Source: Burkholderiaceae bacterium (GTDB lineage Bacteria > Pseudomonadota > Gammaproteobacteria > Burkholderiales > Burkholderiaceae_C). Taken from it: 64,000 nucleotides of DNA. The DNA lies in the NCBI GenBank assembly GCA_030123545.1, contig CP126124.1:1364001-1428000 (forward strand). The letters are read 5' to 3'. A program made the translations under genes and the position numbers. The notes under the pieces are model-generated. The model was not told the DNA's origin, did not search any database, and worked only from the letters and a program-made list of their open reading frames with translations. How positions within the stretch are numbered: position 1 is the stretch's first letter; every line of letters starts with the position of its first letter. Below are positions 54,388 to 62,984 of the stretch, one piece after another.

Positions 54388-55445
54388 TGCGAGCCTTCCC
54401 GCGCGCTGCTGGCCGCCGCCTCATTGGCGTCGTCCGTCGCGCGGCGCACCAGCGCCAGCACCTGCGCGATCGCGTCCGGGTCGTCGCAGGCGACGACCTG
54501 GCGCTCGTGCATCGCGCGCAGCCAGGTCAGCTGGCGCTTCGCGAGCTGGCGTGTCGCGAACACCGCACGGTCGCGCAACTCGGCCGTGGTCGGCGCGGCG
54601 CCGTGCGGCATGGTTTCGTTCGCGGCCAGCCAGGCCCAGGCCTGCCGGTAGCCGACGCAGCGCATCGCCGGCAGGTCGGCGTTCAGGTCGCCGCGCGCGC
54701 GAAGGGCCCGCACTTCATCGAGAAAGCCTTGCTCCAGCATCGCGTCGAAGCGGCGCGCGATCCGCGCATGGAGCCAGCCGCGGTCCCGCGGTTCCAGGGA
54801 AACAATCGCCACACCCGGCTCCAGTTCTTCGCGGTCAGCTCCTGTTTTGATAGTGTGGTAAACGGACAGCGGCCGGCCTGACACCCGGTGCACTTCGAGC
54901 GCACGGGCGATGCGCTGCGCATCATGCGGCGCGAGCCGCGCGGCGGTCGCCGGGTCGACGCGCGCCAGCATCTCGTGCATCGCCGGCCAGCCGAGGCGCT
55001 GCGCCTCGGCCTGCAGCGCGGCGCGGACCGCCGCGTCGGCCGCCGGCATCTCGTCGATGCCGCGCAGCAGCGCGTTGAAGTACAGCATCGTGCCACCGAC
55101 CAGCAGCGGCAGGCGACCGCGCGCATTGATCTCGGCGATCAAGCGGCGCGCATCAAACGCGAATTCGGCCGCGCTGTAGGGCTGGCACGGGTCGCGGATG
55201 TCGATCAGATGGTGCGGCACCGCCGTGCGTTCGGCCGCGCTCGGCTTCGCGGTGCCGATGTCCATGCCGCGGTACACCAGCGCCGAATCGACGCTGACGA
55301 TCTCGACCGGCAGTTCGTGCGCGATCGCCAGCGCGGCCGCGGTCTTGCCGGCCGCGGTCGGTCCGGCGAGCGCGATCCAGCGTGGCTCTGGCGTACGCAC
55401 CGCGGCGCCGTCACAATGACCGTCGTTTGCGTGTCGCAGTGACAT
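54384..55445 (-). CDS. miaA: tRNA dimethylallyltransferase
   Basis: MiaA adds a dimethylallyl group to A37 of tRNAs that read U-starting codons. The protein (353 residues from the ATG at 55445) has the P-loop ALAGPTAAGKTAAA, DSALVYRGMDIGTAKP, HHLIDIRDP and the late FATRQLAKRQLTWLR. The start is uncertain; a TTG at 55457 would add four residues. A copy of the short repeat (54836-54853) is in frame within it. It is divergent from the EamA gene with 14 bp between starts. Confidence 0.93.
   Translation of the reverse strand: MSLRHANDGHCDGAAVRTPEPRWIALAGPTAAGKTAAALAIAHELPVEIVSVDSALVYRGMDIGTAKPSAAERTAVPHHLIDIRDPCQPYSAAEFAFDARRLIAEINARGRLPLLVGGTMLYFNALLRGIDEMPAADAAVRAALQAEAQRLGWPAMHEMLARVDPATAARLAPHDAQRIARALEVHRVSGRPLSVYHTIKTGADREELEPGVAIVSLEPRDRGWLHARIARRFDAMLEQGFLDEVRALRARGDLNADLPAMRCVGYRQAWAWLAANETMPHGAAPTTAELRDRAVFATRQLAKRQLTWLRAMHERQVVACDDPDAIAQVLALVRRATDDANEAAASSAREGSQ
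54836..54853 (-). repeat. In-frame short repeat, copy in miaA
   Basis: On the coding strand CTATCAAAACAGGAGCTG reads, with flanking bases, T-I-K-T-G-A. It shares the ATC core and codon register of the other islands and closely resembles a short repeat I recall as common in Comamonadaceae genomes. It sits in a surface loop region of MiaA. Confidence 0.5.
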
Positions 55446-55459
55446 CGAAGAGGGCAACC

Positions 55460-55900
55460 ATGAGTCTGAGCAATGCCGGCAACTGGTTTTTCTGGGCTGC
55501 GATGTCGGCGGTGTTCGCGGCGCTGACCGCGATTTTCGCCAAGATCGGGCTCGAGGGCGTCGACTCGGATTTCGCGACGCTGATCCGCACCGCGGTGATC
55601 ATCGTGGTGCTCGCGGCGTTCGTGGCCGCGACCGGCAAGTGGAGCGACCCGCTCGCGCTCTCGCCGCACACCTGGGGCTTCCTGACGCTGTCGGGCCTGG
55701 CGACCGGCGCGTCCTGGGTCTGCTACTTTCGCGCGTTGAAGGTGGGCGAAGCGTCGAAGGTTGCGCCGGTCGACAAGTTCAGCCTGGTGCTGGTCGCGCT
55801 GTTCGCGGTCCTGTTCCTCGGCGAGCGACCCGGCGCGCGCGACTGGCTCGGCATCGCGCTGGTCGCGGCCGGGGTCGTGCTGCTAGGACTGAAGCGGTAG
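55460..55900 (+). CDS. EamA/DMT-family half-size transporter
   Basis: The 146-residue protein has about five hydrophobic segments and one EamA repeat: FFWAAMSAVFAALTAIFAKIGL, FLTLSGLATGASWVCYFRALKVGEASKVAPVDKFSLVLVALFAV, LGERPGARDWLGIALVAAGVVLLG. Half-size members probably dimerise to make a full metabolite exporter. GAGGG precedes the ATG. It ends 11 bp before the convergent gdhA stop. Confidence 0.9.
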   Translation: MSLSNAGNWFFWAAMSAVFAALTAIFAKIGLEGVDSDFATLIRTAVIIVVLAAFVAATGKWSDPLALSPHTWGFLTLSGLATGASWVCYFRALKVGEASKVAPVDKFSLVLVALFAVLFLGERPGARDWLGIALVAAGVVLLGLKR

Positions 55901-55911
55901 CTCGTCCACCG

Positions 55912-57255
55912 TCACACGACGCCTTGTGCCAGCAGCGCGTCGGCGACCTTGACGAAGCCGGCCACGTTCGCGCCGTCGACGTAGCTGACGCTGCCGTCGG
56001 CGCGCTGGCCATAGGCCAAACAGGTTTCGTGGATGCTGGTCATGATCGAGTGCAGCCGGGCGTCGACCTCGTCGCGCGGCCAGCTGATGCGCATCGCGTT
56101 CTGGCTCATCTCGAGGCCGGAGGTCGCGACGCCGCCGGCGTTGCTCGCCTTGCCCGGCGCGTACAGCACGCCGGCGCGCTCGAACGCCTTCACCGCGTTC
56201 GCGGTGCACGGCATGTTCGCGCCTTCGGCGACGCAGAGCACGCCGTTCTTGATCAGGGCCGCCGCGTCCTCGCCGTCGAGCTCGTTCTGCGTCGCGCACG
56301 GCAGCGCGACGTCGGCCGGCACGTGCCAGGGCCGCATGCCGGCGTGGAACTCGGCGCCGGTCTGTTTCGCATAGTCGCTGACCCGGCCGTAGTCGTGGTT
56401 CTTCACATGCATCAGCTCGGCGAGCTTGGCCGCGTTGAAGCCGGCCTCGTCGACGATGGTGCCGCTGGAGTCCGACACGGTGACGACCTTGGCGCCGAGT
56501 GCCATCGCCTTCTCCACCGCGTACTGCGCGACGTTGCCCGAGCCGGACACGCTCACGCGCAGGCCCTGCAGCGAACGGCCGCTGCGCTTGAGCATTTCTT
56601 CGGCGAAGTAGACCGTGCCGTAGCCGGTCGCCTCGGGCCGGATCAGCGAGCCGCCGTAGGCGAGGCCCTTGCCGGTGAACACGCAGTCGGCGCGGCGCGT
56701 GAGCTTCTTCATCATGCCGGCCATGTAGCCGATCTCGCGGCCGCCGACCCCGATGTCGCCGGCCGGCACGTCGGTGTCCGCGCCCACGTGATGCAGCAGC
56801 TCGGTCACGAACGACTGGCAGAAGCGCATGACCTCGCCCGGGCTGCGGCCCTTGGGATCGAAGTCGCTGCCGCCCTTGGCGCCGCCCATCGGTAGCGTGG
56901 TCAGTGCGTTCTTGAAGGTCTGCTCGAACGCGAGAAACTTCAGGATCGACAGGTTCACCGACGGATGCAGCCGCAGACCCCCCTTGTACGGTCCGATCGC
57001 CGCGCTGTGCTGCACGCGGTAGCCGCGGTTCACCCGCACCTCGCCGTGGTCGTCGACCCAGGAGACTCGGAAGATGATCGCGCGCTCGGGCTCGACCAGC
57101 CGCTCGAGCAACCCATGCTCGGCGTAGCGCGGATGTTTTTCGATGTACGGCCAGAGGCTTTCCATCACCTCGGTGACGGCCTGCAGGTACTCCGGCTGAC
57201 CAGGGTTGAGCTCGGCCACATGGGCGAGGAAGGATTCGGCGGACTTGTGTTTCAT
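55912..57255 (-). CDS. gdhA: NADP-type glutamate dehydrogenase
   Basis: The 447-residue enzyme, identical in length to E. coli GdhA, reductively aminates 2-oxoglutarate. Motifs include QHSAAIGPYKGGLRLHPSVN, the catalytic lysine region PMGGAKGGSDFDPKG, VPAGDIGVGGREIGYM and the cofactor fold VSVSGSGNVAQYAVEKA. It could assimilate ammonium released by taurine breakdown, but it is far from that locus and no link is visible. The ribosome binding site is poor. Confidence 0.96.
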   Translation of the reverse strand: MKHKSAESFLAHVAELNPGQPEYLQAVTEVMESLWPYIEKHPRYAEHGLLERLVEPERAIIFRVSWVDDHGEVRVNRGYRVQHSAAIGPYKGGLRLHPSVNLSILKFLAFEQTFKNALTTLPMGGAKGGSDFDPKGRSPGEVMRFCQSFVTELLHHVGADTDVPAGDIGVGGREIGYMAGMMKKLTRRADCVFTGKGLAYGGSLIRPEATGYGTVYFAEEMLKRSGRSLQGLRVSVSGSGNVAQYAVEKAMALGAKVVTVSDSSGTIVDEAGFNAAKLAELMHVKNHDYGRVSDYAKQTGAEFHAGMRPWHVPADVALPCATQNELDGEDAAALIKNGVLCVAEGANMPCTANAVKAFERAGVLYAPGKASNAGGVATSGLEMSQNAMRISWPRDEVDARLHSIMTSIHETCLAYGQRADGSVSYVDGANVAGFVKVADALLAQGVV

Positions 57256-57413
57256 CAGGGAAAGGAGCGCGGCCGAGCGGCTGCGAAAGATTTTCGAAAG
57301 GGCGTATTTTGCCGTAAGCCCGGGTAGCGCCCGGACGGCGTGCCCGGTCCCTGCCTTCGATGCCCACGCGCTTCAGCGCGGACGCGCCGCAGAGTTGCCG
57401 CGGTGTGGCGCGC

Positions 57414-59342
57414 TCAGCGCCCGCGGAGGAACAGCGCGTCGAGTTCGCGCAGCGAGATCTGGCGCCAGGTGGGACGGCCGTGGTTGCACTGGTCCGATCG
57501 CTCGGTGGCCTCCATCTGGCGCAGCAGCGCGTTCATCTCGTCCAGCGTGAGCCGGCGGTTCGCGCGCACCGCGCCGTGGCAGGCCATCGTCGACAGCAGT
57601 TCGTTCTGTGCGCGCTGCACCACCTCGCTCGCGTCGTGCAAGCCGAGTTCGGCCAGCACGCTGCGCGCCAGCTCGACCGCATCACCCTGCGCGAGCGCGG
57701 CCGGCACCGCGCGCACCGCCAGCGTGCGCGGCGAGAAAGGGCTAATTTCGAGCCCGAGCGTGTGCAGCGTGTCGCCATGGGCTTCGCAGGCCGCGAGCTC
57801 CTGCGGCGTCGCCGCGAAGGTCGCCGGCACCAGCAGCGGCTGGCTGGCGATCGCCGAGCCCAGCAACTGCGCTTTTAGCCGCTCGTAAACGATGCGCTCG
57901 TGCGCCGCATGCATGTCGACGATCACCAACCCCTGCGCGTTCTCGGCCAGGATGTAGATGCCCTGCAGCTGCGCCAGCGCGCGGCCGAGCGGCCAGATCG
58001 TCGAGTCGGCAGCCGCGGCATTCTGCAGCGCATCCGGCGCAGCCGTCGCGGCAGCGCTGCGCGCGCCGGTGGCGGCGCCCACTGGGGTCCCGGCGATCGC
58101 AGCGGCGGGTCGCGTGATTTGCCACGGCGCCGGCGCTTCAGAAACGGAGCGACTCGGGGTTGCTTCCAAAACGATAGCTGATTGTGCCCATCGCTCCTGG
58201 GCTCGAAGGCTTATTCGTCCCGATTCCTGGGGTGTGATCGGTGCCTGCGGATGCGCTGCTGCTCCGGCACGCGGCGCGGCGAGCGCGTTGTCGAACGCAT
58301 GGCGCACCGCCTGGTGCACCTCGCGGCTGTCGCGAAAGCGCACCTCGATCTTGCTCGGGTGCACGTTCACGTCGACCCGCGCCGGATCGATGTCGACGAA
58401 CAGCGCGTACACCGGCTGGCGCTGGCCGTGCAGCACGTCGGCGTACGCGCTGCGCACCGCGTGGCTCAGCACCTTGTCGCGCACGAAGCGGCCGTTCACG
58501 TAGCAGAACTGCTGGTCGGCGCGGGCGCGTGCCGCATCCGGGATGCCGGCGCGCCCGGACAGCCGCAGACCACCGCCGTGCCACTCGATCGCGACCGAGC
58601 GCGCCACGAAATCCTCGCCGAGCACGTCGGCGATGCGCGCAAGGCGCGCCGCCTCGCCGCTGCCGCAGGCGCGCCACTGCTCCAGCGGCCGGCCGTCGGC
58701 CCAGGCCGCGAACGCCACGTCGGGGCGCGCCAGCGCATGGCGCCGCAGCGCGTCGATGCAGTGCGCCTGCTCGGTCGCGTCGGTCTTCAGGAACTTGCGC
58801 CGCGCCGGCACGCTCCAGAACAGTTCGCGCACCTCGACCGTGGTGCCGACGGCGCGCGCGGCCGGTTTCAGCTCGCCGCTCGCGCCGTCGAGCAGCCAGC
58901 CGTTCGGCTCAGCCGCGGTGCGCGAGCAGACCGTGCATTCGGCGATCGCGTTGATCGCGGCCAGCGCCTCGCCGCGAAAGCCGAGTGTCGCGACCGATTC
59001 CAGCTCCTGCAGCGTCGCGATCTTGCTCGTCGCGTGACGGCGCAAGGCCAGCGGCAATTCATGCGGCGCGATGCCGATGCCGTCGTCTTCGAGGGCGATC
59101 AGCCGCACGCCGCCGGCGGACAGCCGCAGCGTGACCTCGGTCGCGCCGGCGTCGAGCGCGTTGTCGAGCAGCTCGCGCACCACCGACGCCGGCCGCTCGA
59201 CCACCTCGCCGGCGGCGATCTGGCTGATCAGCGTGTCAGGCAGTTCCCGGATCGGGCGCCGTGCGCTCACGACAGTTGCCGGGGGGATCGAGTCGGCCGT
59301 GGCAGAGGGCGCGATGGAGGGCGCGTTATGGGGCGCGTTCAC
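57414..59342 (-). CDS. mutL: DNA mismatch repair protein MutL, endonuclease-type
   Basis: The 642-residue protein has the GHKL ATPase motifs: IAAGEVVERPASVVRELLDNALDAGAT, DDGIGI, RHATSKI, GFRGEAL. The C-terminal DMHAAHERIVYE fits D(M/Q)HA(X)2E(X)4E, so this MutL should nick DNA itself, as in organisms lacking MutH. The linker (about 365-410) holds an AT-rich repeat island. The start is GTG at 59342; a second GTG about 26 codons on is also possible. It is divergent from the DedA gene. Confidence 0.95.
   Translation of the reverse strand: MNAPHNAPSIAPSATADSIPPATVVSARRPIRELPDTLISQIAAGEVVERPASVVRELLDNALDAGATEVTLRLSAGGVRLIALEDDGIGIAPHELPLALRRHATSKIATLQELESVATLGFRGEALAAINAIAECTVCSRTAAEPNGWLLDGASGELKPAARAVGTTVEVRELFWSVPARRKFLKTDATEQAHCIDALRRHALARPDVAFAAWADGRPLEQWRACGSGEAARLARIADVLGEDFVARSVAIEWHGGGLRLSGRAGIPDAARARADQQFCYVNGRFVRDKVLSHAVRSAYADVLHGQRQPVYALFVDIDPARVDVNVHPSKIEVRFRDSREVHQAVRHAFDNALAAPRAGAAAHPQAPITPQESGRISLRAQERWAQSAIVLEATPSRSVSEAPAPWQITRPAAAIAGTPVGAATGARSAAATAAPDALQNAAAADSTIWPLGRALAQLQGIYILAENAQGLVIVDMHAAHERIVYERLKAQLLGSAIASQPLLVPATFAATPQELAACEAHGDTLHTLGLEISPFSPRTLAVRAVPAALAQGDAVELARSVLAELGLHDASEVVQRAQNELLSTMACHGAVRANRRLTLDEMNALLRQMEATERSDQCNHGRPTWRQISLRELDALFLRGR
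58162..58178 (-). repeat. In-frame short repeat, copy in mutL
   Basis: Forward strand GCTTCCAAAACGATAGC, 16 of 17 bases identical to the copy in the ABC exporter gene 24 kb away. In the coding strand GCTATCGTTTTG gives A-I-V-L. The AT-rich island spans about 58160-58236 in the interdomain linker of MutL. Confidence 0.6.
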
Positions 59343-59377
59343 CGGGTCATTCTAGTGGCCGGGGATAATGCGTCCCC

Positions 59378-60037
59378 ATGGATCTGATCGCGTTCGTCAT
59401 CGATTTCGTGCTGCACGTGGACCGGCACCTGGAGGCGTTCGTCGCGCAGTACGGCGCCTGGGTCTACGCGCTGCTGTTCCTGGTCGTGTTCGTCGAGACC
59501 GGCGTCGTGGTGATGCCGTTCCTGCCCGGCGACTCGCTGCTGTTCGTCGCCGGCGCGATGGCCGGGCTCGGGCTGATGAGCTACCCGCTGACCGTTGCGC
59601 TGCTGTTCGCCGCCGCAGTGCTCGGCAACCAGTCGAACTACACGATCGGCCGCCACTTTGGTCCGCGCGTGTTCCAGTGGGAAAGCTCGAAATTCTTCAA
59701 CAAGCAGGCGTTCGAGCGCGCGCACGCGTTCTACGAGCGCTACGGCGGCATCACGATCGTCGCGGCGCGCTTCATGCCGTTCCTGCGCACCTTCGCGCCG
59801 TTCGTCGCCGGCGTCGCGCAGATGACGCGGCGCAAATTCTCGCTGTACGACGTGGCCGGCGGCGCGCTGTGGGTCGGCGGGCTGGTCAGCGCCGGCTACT
59901 TCTTCGGCAACATCGCGTTCGTGCGCGCGAACCTGGAGAAGGTGATCTGGGCGATGATCGTGATCCCCGGCCTGATCGCAATCTTCGGCGCCTGGCGCTC
60001 GGGCCGGCGCGCCGCGGCGAAGGCGCCGCGCGCCTGA
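59378..60037 (+). CDS. DedA family membrane protein
   Basis: The 219-residue protein has about five membrane segments and DedA motifs: FVETGVVVMPFLPGDSLLFVAGAMAG, NQSNYTIGRHFG, FYERYGGITIVAARFMPFLRTFAPFVAGVAQM with its essential arginines, and GALWVGGLVSAGYFFGNI. DedA proteins are flippases or transporters that recycle undecaprenyl phosphate or phospholipid. It is divergent from mutL and 20 bp before the next gene. Confidence 0.93.
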   Translation: MDLIAFVIDFVLHVDRHLEAFVAQYGAWVYALLFLVVFVETGVVVMPFLPGDSLLFVAGAMAGLGLMSYPLTVALLFAAAVLGNQSNYTIGRHFGPRVFQWESSKFFNKQAFERAHAFYERYGGITIVAARFMPFLRTFAPFVAGVAQMTRRKFSLYDVAGGALWVGGLVSAGYFFGNIAFVRANLEKVIWAMIVIPGLIAIFGAWRSGRRAAAKAPRA

Positions 60038-60057
60038 GCAACTCTGAGGTTTTCGTT

Positions 60058-61131
60058 ATGAAGATAACTGTTCTTGGCGGCGGCAACGGCTGCTACGCGG
60101 CTGCGGCCGATCTGTCCGAAGCCGGCCATGAAGTGCGTCTGTGGCGGCGCGACGCCGCGGCGCTGCAGCCGGTCGTCGCTGCGGGCACGATCGTTCTGAA
60201 GGATGAGAAGGGCCGGCGCGAGGCGGCGATCGCGCTGGCGACCGCCGACATCGGATCGGCGCTGCGGGGCGTCGAGCTGATCGTGATCCCCAGCCCGGCC
60301 ACCGCGCAGGGCGATATTGCGCGCGCGCTGGCGCCGCACTTGGTCGACGGGCAGGTGGTCTTTCTTCCGCCGGGCACGTTCGGAAGCTATGTGATGGCGC
60401 AAGCCGTGCGCGAGGCCGGCAACCCCGCCCAGGTGATGTGGGCCGAAACGGGGACGCTGCCCTACCTCGCGCGCAAGCACGGCGAGCGCGAGGTCAACGT
60501 GACCATGCGGGCGGTGCGGCTGCCGACAGGCGTCTATCCTGCGCGGCTCGAAGCCCGGGCGATCGCGGTGATTCGCCGAGCGTTTCCCGGTGTGCACGGC
60601 TGCGGCGACGCGCTGTCCGGCGCGCTGATGAATGCCGGGCCGGTGATCCACCCGCCACTGATGGTGATGAATGCGGCGCCGTTGCAACATTTCGAGCGCT
60701 GGGACATTCACAACGAGGGCACGCAGCCGGCAGTGCGCGCCGTGACGGACCGGCTCGATCGCGAGCGCATCGCGGTGCGCGAAGCGCTGGGTTACGGCGC
60801 GCCGCACTATCCGTTGTCCGACCACTACGACAACGATCGGTGGATGTACGGCGACGCGCACCGAAAGCTGGTCGACTCGGGCGACTGGCGCGAACGCATC
60901 GACCTTCATTCGCACCGCTACGTGACCGAAGACACCGAGCTTGGACTGGCGTTTCTCTCCTCGGTTGCGCGTTGGGCCGGCGTCGATGCGCCGATCGCGC
61001 ACGGCCTGCTCGCGATTCTCGGCGGCGTGCTCGGCCGCGATCTTCGCCACGGGCCGCGCACGCTGGATGCGCTGGGCCTCGCGGCCCTGAGTCCGGCGGC
61101 CTTGCGGCAGCGACTGCAAGACGGAGTCTGA
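60058..61131 (+). CDS. NAD/NADP-dependent opine (octopine/nopaline) dehydrogenase-like protein
   Basis: The 357-residue protein opens with the Rossmann motif ITVLGGGNGCYAAAADLSEAGHEVRLWRR and contains GPVIHPPLMVMNA, the opine-dehydrogenase domain pattern, and HYPLSDHYDND, with the conserved histidine. Family members oxidise N-(carboxyalkyl)amino acids or related secondary amines to a keto acid and amino acid. GAGG lies eight bases before the ATG. It is followed within 2 bp by a 3-hydroxyacyl-CoA dehydrogenase-like gene and a hydrolase-like gene. The substrate is not known. Confidence 0.85.
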   Translation: MKITVLGGGNGCYAAAADLSEAGHEVRLWRRDAAALQPVVAAGTIVLKDEKGRREAAIALATADIGSALRGVELIVIPSPATAQGDIARALAPHLVDGQVVFLPPGTFGSYVMAQAVREAGNPAQVMWAETGTLPYLARKHGEREVNVTMRAVRLPTGVYPARLEARAIAVIRRAFPGVHGCGDALSGALMNAGPVIHPPLMVMNAAPLQHFERWDIHNEGTQPAVRAVTDRLDRERIAVREALGYGAPHYPLSDHYDNDRWMYGDAHRKLVDSGDWRERIDLHSHRYVTEDTELGLAFLSSVARWAGVDAPIAHGLLAILGGVLGRDLRHGPRTLDALGLAALSPAALRQRLQDGV

Positions 61132-61133
61132 CG

Positions 61134-62123
61134 ATGGCGTGCTTCGCTGCCGTCGGGCCCGGCCGCATGGGGCGCGGCATCGCAGTCGCATTTGCCTACG
61201 CCGGTCATCGAATCGCGATCGTCGATCTGCGTCGGCGCACGCCCGACGCCTGGCAGCGGCTGTGCGATGAGGTTCGCGGCGAAATCCGCGCCAGCCTCGA
61301 TGGCCTGGCGGAACTGGGGGCGCTGCAACCCACGCAGGCCCTGGCCATCGCGTCTCGGGTCGAATTGGTCGACGCAGACGGCGCGCCGGCCGCGCTGGGC
61401 CGTGCCGAGTTGGTGTTCGAGGGCGTGACCGAGACCCTCGAGGCCAAACGCGACGCGTTCGAGCAGATCGGCCGCCATTGCAGCGAAGAAGCCATCCTCA
61501 CTTCGACCACCAGCAGCATCCTGGTGACGGATCTCGCCGCCGTGGTGCGCCGGCCCGAGCGCTTCCTCAACGTGCACTGGCTCAATCCGGCCTATCTGAT
61601 TCCGGTGGTCGAAATGAGCGCGCATGCCGGGACCGCGCCGGCGGTGGTGGCGCGCACGCGCGAACTGATGGAGTCGATCGGCAAGCTGCCGGTGCTGTGC
61701 GGCGCAACGCCAGGCTACATCGTGCCCAGGCTGCAGGCGCTGATCATGAACGAGGCCGCACGCATGATCGAGGAAGGCGCCGCGACGGCCGAGGAGATCG
61801 ACAAGGCGACGCGATTCGGCCTCGGCCTGCGCTTTGCGTCCATCGGTGTCGTGGAGTTCATCGACTTCGGCGGCGCCGACATCCTGCATCACGCGAGCCG
61901 CGAGATGGCGGAGACGATCGACGAGCGCCGCTACGCCGCGCCGGCCATCCTGGCCCGGATGATTGAGCAAGGACGCCTGGGCGTGAAGAGCGGCGGCGGC
62001 TTCTACGCGCATGCCGGCCGCGACCTCGCCGCCTACCGGCGCGACGTGCTGGCGCGCACGCTGGGCATGCTGCGCCACGCCGGCCTGTGGCGCGCGCCTG
62101 CGGATGATGCGGCGCAGATCTGA
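61134..62123 (+). CDS. 3-hydroxyacyl-CoA dehydrogenase-like protein
   Basis: The 329-residue protein has an N-terminal Rossmann domain (AAVGPGRMGRGIAVAFAYAGHRIAIVD), the catalytic-type HWLNPAYLIPVVE (His and Glu), the CGATPGYIVPRLQALIMNEAARM stretch of the helical C-terminal domain, and GVKSGGGFYA. Members act on 3-hydroxyacyl-CoA or on free 3-hydroxy acids such as carnitine and gulonate. The gene context favours a small-molecule catabolic role. It starts 3 bases after the opine-dehydrogenase-like stop. Confidence 0.87.
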   Translation: MACFAAVGPGRMGRGIAVAFAYAGHRIAIVDLRRRTPDAWQRLCDEVRGEIRASLDGLAELGALQPTQALAIASRVELVDADGAPAALGRAELVFEGVTETLEAKRDAFEQIGRHCSEEAILTSTTSSILVTDLAAVVRRPERFLNVHWLNPAYLIPVVEMSAHAGTAPAVVARTRELMESIGKLPVLCGATPGYIVPRLQALIMNEAARMIEEGAATAEEIDKATRFGLGLRFASIGVVEFIDFGGADILHHASREMAETIDERRYAAPAILARMIEQGRLGVKSGGGFYAHAGRDLAAYRRDVLARTLGMLRHAGLWRAPADDAAQI

Positions 62124-62134
62124 CGGCCGCTTCC

Positions 62135-62938
62135 ATGTCCGCCGTTCGCCGCGCCTTCGTCGATCTCGCGCGCGGGCAGATCCACTACGCCGCGAGCGGC
62201 GATCGCGATGCGCCGCCCGTTCTGCTGCTGCATCAGACGCCGCGCAGTTGGGCCGAGTACCGTGATGTGCTGCCGCTGATCGGCCGGCGTTTTCACGCGA
62301 TCGCGGTCGACACGCCCGGCTTCGGCGATTCGGCGCCGCTGCAAGGGCCGGCCAGCATCGAGCGCTGGGCCGCGGCCATGATCGAGTTTCTCGACGCGCT
62401 CGCCATCGGCCGCATCCACCTGGTCGGCCATCATACCGGCGGCGTGATCGCGGTCGAGATCGCGGCTGCGAACCCGGCCCGCGTCGCATCGCTGGTGCTG
62501 TCGTCCACGCCGTTCACCGATGAGGCCTTTCGCCAAGAGCGGCGTAAACGGCCGCCGATCGATGCGGTCGAACCGCGCGACGACGGCAGTCACCTGACGG
62601 CGCTTTGGCAACGGCGCCAGCCGTTCTACCCATCGGGCCGTCCGGAGCTGCTGAGGGCCTTCGTCAGCGATGCGCTCAAGGTCTCGGGAGACGTGGAAGA
62701 CGGACACCGTGCCGTCGCCGCTTACCGCATCGAAGACCGCATCGGCCGCGTCATTCAGCCGACGCTGCTGCTGCGCGCCGGAGGCGATCCGTTCGCCGCA
62801 CCGCATGCTGCTGCGTGGCAGGCGCACCTGCCGTCGGCACGCGTGGTCGATATTCTGGGCGGCATGGTGCCGCTGCCGGACCAACTGCCGCAGGCTTTTG
62901 CCGACGCCGTGCTTGCCTTTCTGCAGTCTCGTCCCTGA
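62135..62938 (+). CDS. Alpha/beta-hydrolase-fold protein with an atypical active site
   Basis: The 267-residue protein has the alpha/beta-hydrolase core: VLLLHQTPRSWAEYRDVLPLIG, FHAIAVDTPGFGDS and the elbow LVGHHTGGV. The elbow reads G98-H-H100-T-G102, so the nucleophile Ser/Cys/Asp position is His. At the usual catalytic-His position the text is LGGMVPLPDQ, with Met244. The acid D218 remains. It is either a non-hydrolytic member or an enzyme with altered chemistry. It ends a three-gene operon. Confidence 0.8.
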   Translation: MSAVRRAFVDLARGQIHYAASGDRDAPPVLLLHQTPRSWAEYRDVLPLIGRRFHAIAVDTPGFGDSAPLQGPASIERWAAAMIEFLDALAIGRIHLVGHHTGGVIAVEIAAANPARVASLVLSSTPFTDEAFRQERRKRPPIDAVEPRDDGSHLTALWQRRQPFYPSGRPELLRAFVSDALKVSGDVEDGHRAVAAYRIEDRIGRVIQPTLLLRAGGDPFAAPHAAAWQAHLPSARVVDILGGMVPLPDQLPQAFADAVLAFLQSRP

Positions 62939-62984
62939 ATGCGCGTTGCGCGATCCGGCGGCCAGGTGACGGCGCAGGTGGTGC

